Below are positions 59,001 through 64,000 of a stretch of 64,000 bases of DNA, one piece after another; the first letter of the stretch is position 1; every line of letters begins with the position of its first letter. This DNA is from Veillonella criceti. Lineage in GTDB: Bacteria > Bacillota > Negativicutes > Veillonellales > Veillonellaceae. The position numbers and the translations under genes were made by a program. Location: positions 961,501-1,025,500 of the forward strand of contig NZ_UHIO01000001.1 in NCBI RefSeq assembly GCF_900460315.1, read 5' to 3'. The notes beneath the pieces were generated by a model, which was not told the origin of the DNA, searched no databases, and was given only the letters and a program-made list of their open reading frames with translations.

Positions 59001-62000
59001 TCAATGTTACTTGAATTAATGCCAATTACAAGGGAATCATTTGCTTTAGCACCGTCATTAGCAAAATTAGAGCCATCAGCGACTTTATCACTTGTAGCTG
59101 AGTAGTAATGAATAGCGCCATCATCAACTTTAGTATTCAATGCTTTTAATTGGGCTACGTTAACAGCATCAGTATCTTCTGTACCAGCTGCTACATTCGT
59201 GATTTGACGAGTTACATATTCATTACCTACAGAAACAGCGCCTAAGCCAGATTTATAAGCAGCACTCAATTTACCTCTCTCATCTAAGATAGCATAAAGC
59301 TCATCTCTAGCCTTTAGTGCCTCCTCATATAAAGCATCATCTTTTGGATTAGCATCAAAAGCGGCTTTCTTCTCCATCATCTCTTTTTCTTTAGCTTGTG
59401 CTTGTTCCGTTAATGCATTATATTCATCAGCCTTGCCTAAATATGTTATAAGCTCTTCATCACTAGTAAATGTAGCTGCATCTGGAGCATATCCAAAGAT
59501 TCCTTTCTCTCTATTTGCAATGGAACTAGAACCTATAGCAATAGAGCGTTCTGCCTCAGCCTTCGCACTAGATCCTATTGCTACACTACTACGCCCAGAT
59601 GCTGCCGAATTCGCCCCTAATGCAGTTGCATAATTCCCTTTAGATTCAGCAAAAAAACCTATAGCTGTACTTTTATTACCAGACCCTACTGTTCTTGTGC
59701 CTAGAGCTATACTTGAATCACTTTCTGCTTTAGCCCTATCACCAATAGCAATAGAACCTTCATCCTCAAGATTCACATTACTCACAGCTGCATTACCAAT
59801 AGCAATACCCGCCTTACCTTTAGCCGTGACACTAGTCCCTAACGCAACAGAGGTTGAACCTAAGGCATTACTATTTTGTCCATAAGCTACACTATAATCA
59901 CCTGTAGCCTTAGATTTCCAACCCACAGCTGTATTACGTGCATTACCAGATGCATTAGCCTCAACACCGATAGCAATGCTATCATCGGATGTTGTTGAAG
60001 AACTTACACCAATAATAATCCCTTGGCCATCAGTAATATTACTACCAATTACAATCGCATTGTCAATATCTGCTTCGACATTAGAACCTAAAGCTACTGC
60101 ATTATCAGCACTAGCACTTGCATTAGGCCCAATAGCCATGGAGTTAGCCCCAGTAGCACCATCATTTTCATAGTTTGTACCATTTGGAGTTGGGCCATTT
60201 ACACTGAAATAGTGAGTCGCATTATTGTCAACTTTAGTATTTAATGCTTTTAATTGAGCTACGTTAACAGCATCAGTATCTTGTGTACCCGCTGCTACAT
60301 TAGTAATTTGTCTAGTACCAGCTTTCACACTAGCATATGGTGCTTTATAACCTACAGAAACCGTACCGAGTGTAGACTTCCAAGTTGGAGTATCTTTAGT
60401 ACTTTTGCGGCCAATGTTAGGGTCATATCCCACAGCACCAGCCTCAGTATCTACCTTAGATTTAGAACCTAAGGCAACACTATCTCCTTTACCCGCATCA
60501 GCAAATTTACCTATAGCCGTAGCAGCCTCAGCATAACTTTTTGCTAAATGACCTAAGGCCAATCCACTATCAGCGAACACTTCAGCTTCATAGCCAATAG
60601 CGGTACCAAAAGTGTCTCCGCCTATTTTATTATATTTTGTTTCAACTTGTTCCCCAGTAGTTCTCGGATCCAATGCATATTTAGTTTTCTCTGCCTCAGA
60701 AAGTTTTTCATAATCTTCAAGAGATAAAGACTGCGATCTATCCGCATAAACAGTAGCATTAGTACCAAGAGCAATAGATCTCCCAGTATAAGTTGCTGCT
60801 TGATACCCACTAGCTATTGATTTTCCATTATATGCTCGTGCATAACTGCCTAGAGCTGTTGAATCCCATCCATAAGATTCAGCATAAGTGCCAAGCGCAG
60901 TGCCATTATCATTAGATACTGCCATATAGCCAACAGATACGCTACTTTGTTTGTTAGCTTTACTTAACATGCCTAATGCAAGACTTGTAGACGTACCACT
61001 GTAAGAATCATAGCCAATAGCTATGCCGTCTTTAGCTGTCGCCTCATGACCAATAGCTATTGTGCTACTCCCATTTAATGTACTAGCATTATAACCAATA
61101 GCAATTTGACCACTACCACCAGCAACAACATTCGCACCATAACCAACTGCTAAAGAGTACGACCCTTTATTAGATGCATTAGGACCAATAGCAATACTAC
61201 CGAGCTCCGTTGCGCCCTTATTATCTTTATTAGTATCGGTAGCATTAGCACCCTTAATAGACACATACTCAACACCACTACCTGTGCTACTTGTATTGAT
61301 TAAACTTGCCACTTTATTTAATTGAGCTACGTTAACAGCATCAGTATCTTGTGTACCAGCAGCTACATTAGTAATTTGACGAGTGCCTACGGCTTTACCG
61401 TCAGCACCTGCAGAACCAACTGATACAGCACCTAATGTAGATGTCCAAGTAGCAGTCTTCTTATCGTCATCAGATACTGTTGTGTTAGACGGAGCAGCAC
61501 CTACTACACCAGCTGCCACACTTGCCACAGAGTTAGAGCCCAATGCTACACCATCTGCTACCGCAGCATTAGCATTATAGCCTGCTACAACTGCATTGGA
61601 TACTGTTGTATCTAATACTTTGCCTGATTCGCCAGAGCCTAAAATAACATTGTTAGACCCACCTGTAATGCTACGATAATCGCCTACAAGAGCATTGCCA
61701 GTAGCACCAGATACAGCATTGTTAGTACCAATTAAATACGTATTATCGGACTCTGTAACTGTATTTTTTGCACCAGAAACAAAGTTATATTGGCTATTAT
61801 TATCAGATGTACCTGTCAAGCTGTTATTAACGCCAGTAACTGATGAGAAGCGTGCATTATCAACTATATTCGCACCACCAATAACAAGCATTTGTCCGCC
61901 ACTATCTTTTACAGCACTAGCTAGTGCTTTAGTTAAAGAAATTGGATCTGTTGGATTAAGAGCGCCAGGATCAATCATTACATCACCATACGAGTTAGTA

Positions 62001-62482
62001 ACTAAATTCCCTGCACCAAAAATCAATGTAGCATTTGCATTTTGTGTTGTATTAGCGGCACCTACAACTGCATTGGCAACACCATCAAATTCACCACCTG
62101 TAGAGCCATCAATAGTATTTACCATGCCAACAGCCGTTGCAGTAGCGCCTTGGAATAAAGTTTTAGTTTTAACAGAAGTTCCTAAACCAACCACTGTAGA
62201 GCCGATACCACCGGCAGTATCTCCACTGGCATTGCCTTGCTTAGCTAACATATCTAGCCCAACTAACCGTCCATTATAATCATTTACACTAGAATACGGA
62301 GTTGCCGCACTTACGCCTCCACTCAATCCCGCACAAAGTGCCAATACAGAAAGAGCCACGCCCAATGTTCGGCCTGACTGAATATGAGTAGAGGCAGCTT
62401 TACCATTGCTCTTAGCTAATTCAGATACTACCACATAGCTATGCTTCACCTTACTCCAAATGACTTTGTAATGCTTATTCAT
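53036..62482 (-). CDS. Giant trimeric autotransporter adhesin (YadA-like, type Vc), 3148 residues
   Basis: Outer-membrane adhesin. The N-terminus carries an extended signal peptide region (MNKHYKVIWSKVKHSYVVVSEL) and a signal cleaved near SAA (about residue 65). A long head follows, built of YadA-type repeats (AIG-x-A-x-G-x-S pattern). Five neck motifs of the RQITNVAAG-DTDAVNVAQL type lie among them. Helical inserts are at about 581-626, 1004-1081 and 1931-2021. Two near-identical modules of 283-residue period with collagen-like GxxGxP segments span about 2117-2628, then a Pro/Thr/Gly linker at 2771-2833. A last neck (GVADAEDDTDAINKGQL) leads to the YadA anchor near 3000-3078 (ALHPLEF, GVGNYKGANAVALGAFY). 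A 70-residue tail follows the last strand. Start ATG, 7 nt after GGGAGGTT. Confidence 0.95.
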   Translation of the reverse strand: MNKHYKVIWSKVKHSYVVVSELAKSNGKAASTHIQSGRTLGVALSVLALCAGLSGGVSAATPYSSVNDYNGRLVGLDMLAKQGNASGDTAGGIGSTVVGLGTSVKTKTLFQGATATAVGMVNTIDGSTGGEFDGVANAVVGAANTTQNANATLIFGAGNLVTNSYGDVMIDPGALNPTDPISLTKALASAVKDSGGQMLVIGGANIVDNARFSSVTGVNNSLTGTSDNNSQYNFVSGAKNTVTESDNTYLIGTNNAVSGATGNALVGDYRSITGGSNNVILGSGESGKVLDTTVSNAVVAGYNANAAVADGVALGSNSVASVAAGVVGAAPSNTTVSDDDKKTATWTSTLGAVSVGSAGADGKAVGTRQITNVAAGTQDTDAVNVAQLNKVASLINTSSTGSGVEYVSIKGANATDTNKDNKGATELGSIAIGPNASNKGSYSLAVGYGANVVAGGSGQIAIGYNASTLNGSSTIAIGHEATAKDGIAIGYDSYSGTSTSLALGMLSKANKQSSVSVGYMAVSNDNGTALGTYAESYGWDSTALGSYARAYNGKSIASGYQAATYTGRSIALGTNATVYADRSQSLSLEDYEKLSEAEKTKYALDPRTTGEQVETKYNKIGGDTFGTAIGYEAEVFADSGLALGHLAKSYAEAATAIGKFADAGKGDSVALGSKSKVDTEAGAVGYDPNIGRKSTKDTPTWKSTLGTVSVGYKAPYASVKAGTRQITNVAAGTQDTDAVNVAQLKALNTKVDNNATHYFSVNGPTPNGTNYENDGATGANSMAIGPNASASADNAVALGSNVEADIDNAIVIGSNITDGQGIIIGVSSSTTSDDSIAIGVEANASGNARNTAVGWKSKATGDYSVAYGQNSNALGSTSVALGTSVTAKGKAGIAIGNAAVSNVNLEDEGSIAIGDRAKAESDSSIALGTRTVGSGNKSTAIGFFAESKGNYATALGANSAASGRSSVAIGSSAKAEAERSIAIGSSSIANREKGIFGYAPDAATFTSDEELITYLGKADEYNALTEQAQAKEKEMMEKKAAFDANPKDDALYEEALKARDELYAILDERGKLSAAYKSGLGAVSVGNEYVTRQITNVAAGTEDTDAVNVAQLKALNTKVDDGAIHYYSATSDKVADGSNFANDGAKANDSLVIGINSSNIEGAVNSILLGNGTTLEGTKDGKDGSVNGSVVVANGATVNGIYNSVLATDYNNLTDAKITPTTVTGEHNTVLGAGNTVSGDQGITIGALNTVTAAYAIGQGNTVRSKGIAIGSNNKVGQTDEDYGIAVGKDNIVEGKTAIAIGNEVQSMQENSVAIGYQAKSKIAGGVALGAGSVANTDKGVAGYDPTTGTNSTKTTAMWTSKLGAVAVGTPNKTRQITGVAAGWQNTDAVNVAQLKAAKVSVVGGENIASVSTASTPEGGTVYTINAVDKDTTVASGAVTYAADGKGTLTLTDSNGKSIAINGLQNKIEYFSVKSTETGNKDNKGATGLNAVAIGPNAVASGENSVAIGNTNNVSGSGSVVIGYNNRYQNRAIEGSGAVVIGRNTRSSGDSTVIIGDGAGVDPNIVLDGHIAIGKNARVFAGGGEQEAKLGFDPTIWPKGGAGGYDNPTDRSRVATGIAMGVNAKGRTGSIDIGGRTYNGLMGGKQVKGNDAIGFHVNQTALGTNTYAKGLFSTMIGSYSIATGSFDSSGRMNTLAYGAQNFGATVLGSLNSIRSNGSGNFLFPSYEGIANTITGIANITDNTNGSLVYGAGNKISNSVTSINAPTSGAASVDAMVDTLQSAIRNSKSGGATMAFGGGNVADYTQRTAIIGVNNTVKGTDSDISIANAITGFENIATNVSHVTATGSNNVIDSTDNAILLGDNRKLTGINNSVVIGSADTNEEGTKRLESTVADVTVIGHNANASVAGGVALGSGSIATVDKGQLGYDISGNVTDFESALGDNKAAYDAIQNDIKTAQEKATAINTEISTLQEELKQYTFWDDEYSELTQQILAKQQELSETEAIIPAKELEAEKLASTWIATGAAVSVGDADKGITRQITNVAAGTQDTDAVNVAQLKSLGETGLNFKGDTTQILHRGLGEQLNLVGGAQTTDLSDNNIGVVASGEDTLQIKLAKNLKGIDSARIGGTVTPEGVGQGGIYIANQEVTPKITDADGNSTDAPKQTGLYVTGLTNTDWDPDTVGVVNGRAATEDQLQVVANEAKAAATEAGKHTVVSVNGGEKAKNTTYVGTGNLQINVTDADGQKTYDIKLNDKLVLGTKGEPGKPGEDGQPGTDGKAGTPGSIQIIGENGKDAEGKELPEGNNTSADISVKDGAKGLDGKDGVTRIVYKDEDGKPHEVATMDDGLKFAGDDAQPIAKELNEQLDIKGGADTKALSDNNIGVVSETKDGKTYLSVKLAKDLKGIDSARIGGTVTPEGVGQGGIYIANQEVTPKITDADGNSTDAPKQTGLYVTGLTNTDWDPDTVGVVNGRAATEDQLQVVANEAKAAATEAGKHTVVSVNGGEKAKNTTYVGTGNLQINVTDADGQKTYDIKLNDKLVIGTKGEPGKPGEDGQPGTDGKAGTPGSIQIIGENGKDAEGNELPKGNNTSADISVKDGEKGLDGKDGVTRIVYKDEDGKPHEVATMDDGLNFTGDTADVTIPKKLNDTLSIKGGIADETKLSDNNIGVVAKADGGLTIKLAQNINLGSNGSIKFGGGDFIISKTAINFGGATIKNSWGGQIVEGSNDIVNGDTIYKFVKNQFATGGIDIVADDGVIVTRNGSTYKIGLKLNGVDTPTDNTTVEPDKSTTTPGTGTEEPTTPGTGTETPTTPGTGSDTGNTGTDTGNTNTGTADKVSEGKDINISVETKPITVGGDSGTAAATPGSQFNVVGDTNIATVASVVEKDGVKIPQVQVQLNKDLTGLNSVTTGNTTINNDGLTIKGKDGKDGATITSDGIAVKGEDGKDKVVVSRDKVDMGNNRVQGVADAEDDTDAINKGQLDNALNAVGNGMNQMSNRISKLDRRVDRVGAGAAALAALHPLEFSPEAKWEVSAGVGNYKGANAVALGAFYRPNGDTMFSIGTSLGGGENMVNAGVTLRVGDGETENYPARKVMAQQIKDLQSVVDTQNAKIEQLTQLVNTLVGANQQIQPIVSAPQAQADAEEAQPTQQA
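53039..53248 (-). other. C-terminal extension of the autotransporter beyond the membrane anchor
   Basis: After the last anchor strand (MVNAGVTLRVG) the protein continues for 70 residues: an acidic turn, a heptad-like helix (VMAQQIKDLQSVVDTQNAKI and on to LVNTLVG) and an Ala/Gln/Pro-rich end. Canonical YadA anchors end at the last strand. Topology of outer-membrane barrels would place this tail in the periplasm (inference). Confidence 0.8.
54601..55283 (-). repeat. Internal tandem repeat, copy nearer the C-terminus
   Basis: About 683 bp that is nearly identical to 55450-56132 at an offset of 849 bp (283 codons, so in frame). It encodes the beta module with TVTPEGVGQGG and the collagen-like GEPGKPGEDGQPGTDG segment. 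Confidence 0.88.
55450..56132 (-). repeat. Internal tandem repeat, copy nearer the N-terminus
   Basis: Partner of 54601-55283, differing by scattered, mostly silent bases (for example in the Lys and Glu codons near GKELPEG versus GNELPKG). The two copies are separated by about 166 bp of diverged repeat sequence. Confidence 0.88.
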
Positions 62483-63035
62483 TGACTCAACCTCCCAAAA
62501 TGTTAACCAGTCATTCAATAACAATTCATTACATTATAAAAATAAAAAACTTTAAATTAATGTATGTTTAAAATAATCTAAAAACTAAAACATATAAGAC
62601 TGTAAACGGCTATCACCCCACACAACATTTTCTTCATAGAGTTATAAACACATCTTCCTCATAAACTTTTATAGTCTATTTGTCTTCATTTTATCTTTAC
62701 ATTTTCTGACTGTCAATAAAAAACAGTGGTTTACAATGACAAAACTTCATTTTAAGCTCATTAATATATTACATATTTCAAATTTATCAACCACTTATTA
62801 ATTAATAATTTTTTTCTTATAATTTCAACAATAATCAAATTTTATAGGATGTATGCTAGGTTTATCAATTTATAACCTCTTTTTTGATATAATCCCACAT
62901 TATAAAACAATCTCTATGTATGCTCATTTTAAACTCATGTTTTATGATGCCGAAATTCATGTTTAATTAGACCAAGATTAACAAATAATTATCATAGTAG
63001 CTTCACTTTGCTTAGTCCTTTTTTTAAATTAATAG
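62483..63035. other. Long AT-rich intergenic region between the autotransporter and tRNA-Lys
   Basis: It holds the autotransporter leader (about 62483-62680) and promoter (62688-62716). Within the leader there is another TATAAT near 62532-62537 without a good -35. From about 62720 to 63035 I see only AT-rich sequence with no ORF of note, no RNA gene and no clear repeat. Confidence 0.6.
62688..62716 (-). promoter_or_regulatory. Strong promoter for the giant autotransporter
   Basis: A perfect TTGACA (62716-62711) and TAAAAT (62693-62688) are exactly 17 nt apart on the minus strand. Transcription would start near 62681, giving a 5' leader of about 200 nt before the ATG at 62482. Confidence 0.72.
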
Positions 63036-63064
63036 TTTACTTTTTAAATCAATAGGTATATAAT
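63036..63064 (+). promoter_or_regulatory. Promoter for tRNA-Lys
   Basis: TTTACT (63036-63041) and a perfect TATAAT (63059-63064) are 17 nt apart. The expected start near 63071 is 8 nt before the tRNA. Confidence 0.75.
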
Positions 63065-63078
63065 ATCTATGTTGTCAT

Positions 63079-63154
63079 GGACCACTAGCTCAGCTGGCAG
63101 AGCACCTGACTCTTAATCAGGGTGTCCAGGGTTCGAACCCCTGGTGGTCCACCA
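63079..63154 (+). tRNA. tRNA-Lys, anticodon CUU
   Basis: A 76-nt cloverleaf. The 7-bp acceptor stem pairs GGACCAC with GTGGTCC; the D stem is GCTC/GAGC; the anticodon stem CCTGA/TCAGG holds the loop CTCTTAA with anticodon CTT; the T arm is CAGGG-TTCGAAC-CCCTG. The CCA end is encoded (63152-63154). It has its own promoter and terminator, so it is a single-gene unit. Confidence 0.96.
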
Positions 63155-63158
63155 CACT

Positions 63159-63187
63159 AAGCCTTGTTTGCGCAAGGCTTTTTTTGT
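63159..63187 (+). terminator. Terminator after tRNA-Lys
   Basis: An 8-bp stem (63159-63166 with 63173-63180) followed by a run of T residues. Confidence 0.88.
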
Positions 63188-63210
63188 ACCCTTAAACATA
63201 CACAAACACC

Positions 63211-63246
63211 AAAAAGCCCGAATCTCCTTCTCCGAGATTCGGGCTT
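63211..63246 (-). terminator. Terminator after the decayed NTF2-like/SDR genes
   Basis: A perfect 13-bp stem (63214-63226 with 63234-63246) with TTTT on the minus side, 23 nt past the last pseudogene stop. The intact terminator shows that a functional minus-strand unit once ended here. Confidence 0.75.
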
Positions 63247-63268
63247 CTCAAATATACACCATCAATAA

Positions 63269-63450
63269 CTATGAACTATGGCCTCTAAAATAACGCATTT
63301 GGCCATCCGCCACTTGGCTGAGCCATTCATTACGTGGTTGACTATAGCCGGTCATATGAACCAATCTAAAGTTATCGTCTAGAATGAAATCTAAACCACG
63401 AATAGTCTGTGCTATTTTATACTTATAAAGCAAGTCCTTTTTTTGGATTA
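63269..63450 (-). pseudogene. Remnant of an NTF2-like (DUF4440/SnoaL-type) protein, C-terminal part
   Basis: The minus strand reads CLIQKKDLLYKYKIAQTIRG, then LDFILDDNFRLVHMTGY and SQPRNEWLSQVADGQMRYF, ending at a TAG (63271-63269). The DD-F-LVH-TGY and R-EWL-G-M-Y pattern is that of small NTF2-like proteins of about 120 residues. The N-terminal half is missing: upstream in this frame there is a stop, and the sequence runs directly into the SDR remnant in another frame. It has no start codon or RBS of its own. Confidence 0.65.
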
Positions 63451-63681
63451 AGCATGTCTAAAAAACCGTGAACATGTTCATATTCAGGCGTCAAATTTGC
63501 TACTTTAGCACTACCATAGCGAAACTCTGTACGAGCACCGCCTGGTTCTACAATGGTTACTTTCACATTACTGCAATAGATCCAGTTAAATTTGTTGCAA
63601 CAATATGATCCACTTGTTCATCAGTCAATTCTTCGGCCGCCCAAATAGCCCATAGCCAGCATTTGAGATATTTCGTTTCAT
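63423..63681 (-). pseudogene. Remnant of a short-chain dehydrogenase/reductase (SDR) gene
   Basis: An intact RBS (AAGGAG) and ATG (63681-63679) start a frame that reads MKRNISNAGYGLFG; the NNAGYG-type SDR motif normally lies near residue 80, so the Rossmann nucleotide-binding start is deleted. A frameshift follows (GAAEELTDEQVDHIVATN in the next frame), then a second deletion removes the catalytic Ser-Tyr-Lys region, and the frame resumes at VTIVEPGGARTEF before stopping at 63425-63423. At least two deletions and a frameshift make it non-functional. It lies between the LysR and NTF2-like remnants. Confidence 0.72.
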
Positions 63682-63736
63682 ATATATCACTACTCCTTAT
63701 CCATAACTTTTTCTTATTTCTCCTTTATCATAACGA

Positions 63737-63775
63737 AAAAAGACCAACAAGAACAATTCATCTTGTCGGTCTTTT
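63737..63775 (-). terminator. Terminator after the LysR remnant
   Basis: Arms at 63738-63751 and 63762-63775 form a stem of about 14 positions with one C-A mismatch (G-U in the minus RNA), followed by T residues on the minus strand. Confidence 0.68.
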
Positions 63776-63826
63776 CGATAAGTTTTTCTTATGCTAATTT
63801 TATTTATCCTTAGTAAAACTATATTC

Positions 63827-64000
63827 CTAAAACGAGTTTTCCATGATTTTTACAAAGTCTTTCACTACAGTTGTAAGTCGTGCAAGTGGTGCAAATAAGC
63901 AATATTGACGCGTCAAACATTTCTACACACCTAAGTCTTGCTCCAGCGACTTAATTCGTTGCGATATAGCAGATTGCGAGATATGACACGCTTCAGCTGC
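63827..64000 (-). pseudogene. LysR-type regulator, decayed, runs off the right edge
   Basis: The visible part of the N-terminal winged HTH reads AAEACHISQSAISQRIKSLE followed by QDLGV and then a TAG stop (63925-63923). In the same frame the sequence continues KCLTRQYC and ends with LFAPLARLTTVVKDF-type residues and a TAG at 63829-63827, which looks like the C-terminal end of a LysR protein. About 200 residues, including the effector-binding domain, are therefore missing. The gene start is outside the window. Confidence 0.7.

Noticed and set aside
56200-61400. Short near-identical repeats that could be mistaken for a CRISPR array
   Set aside because: The repeats are in frame, encode the neck and head motifs, are unevenly spaced and are not palindromic; no cas gene is nearby.
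61695-62279. Long plus-strand open frame (194 codons) opposite the adhesin's N-terminal head
   Set aside because: It is antisense to repetitive, stop-poor coding DNA, has no RBS and a biased V/P/A composition; several similar frames occur opposite the same gene.

Overview
The window reads as chromosomal DNA of a Negativicutes bacterium, most likely a Veillonella species (an inference from gene content and order; no database was searched). Two lines of evidence combine. The housekeeping gene order is Firmicutes-like: divIC, an S1-domain gene, tilS, hpt, ftsH, coaX, dusB, greA and lysS, with folK/folB/folP/folE next to them. Yet the window also encodes a 3148-residue trimeric autotransporter of the YadA type, which requires an outer membrane. 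DNA is AT-rich, ribosome binding sites are strong (AGGAGG), and GTG and TTG starts are common. Nearly all genes lie on the minus strand.

Layout by position. 1-5692: murA (5' end only), glpX, a transaldolase-like fsa, serS, lysS and greA. 5820-16984: dusB, coaX, birA, ftsH, hpt, tilS, a Ppx/GppA phosphatase, an S1-domain protein, divIC, then the folate genes folK, folB, folP and folE. 16996-18552: an ABC-F ATPase. 18702-27202: a tightly packed eight-gene unit with an oligopeptide ABC transporter (oppB, C, D, F and the lipoprotein oppA), a beta-lactamase-fold serine hydrolase, an LD-carboxypeptidase and an M20 amidohydrolase; it looks like a peptide or murein-peptide salvage operon. 27480-28852 (+): a pyridoxal kinase and an ECF S component, preceded by a clear promoter overlapped by an inverted repeat. 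29078-31092: a DUF805 protein, a 49-residue YvrJ-like protein and an unrecognised membrane protein. 31170-34835: a fused CydD-CydC exporter. 34927-40956: a PepSY protein, an AI-2E family permease and the late haem genes hemQ, hemY, hemH and hemE, which together imply the coproporphyrin-dependent route. 41155-45196: DoxX, a secreted unknown, glnS and a D-2-hydroxyacid dehydrogenase. 45567-46918 (+): an unknown 134-residue protein and a fumarylacetoacetate hydrolase family enzyme. 47012-52757: gnd, an OLD-family ATPase/TOPRIM nuclease, an EamA permease and thrC. 53036-62482: the giant autotransporter. 63079-63154: tRNA-Lys(CUU). 63269-64000: three decayed genes (NTF2-like, SDR, LysR regulator).

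Most transcription units end in clear hairpins; in several minus-strand terminators the apparent C-A mismatch on the plus strand is a G-U pair in the RNA, which confirms their direction. The most unusual items are the autotransporter (a 70-residue tail beyond the membrane anchor, an 849-bp internal duplication with collagen-like segments, helical inserts, and a strong promoter with a leader of about 200 nt), the salvage operon with its signal-less serine hydrolase, the two candidate operators at 27364-27392 and 45508-45524, and the pseudogene cluster at the right edge. I saw no CRISPR array, insertion sequence, prophage, rRNA, T-box or riboswitch.
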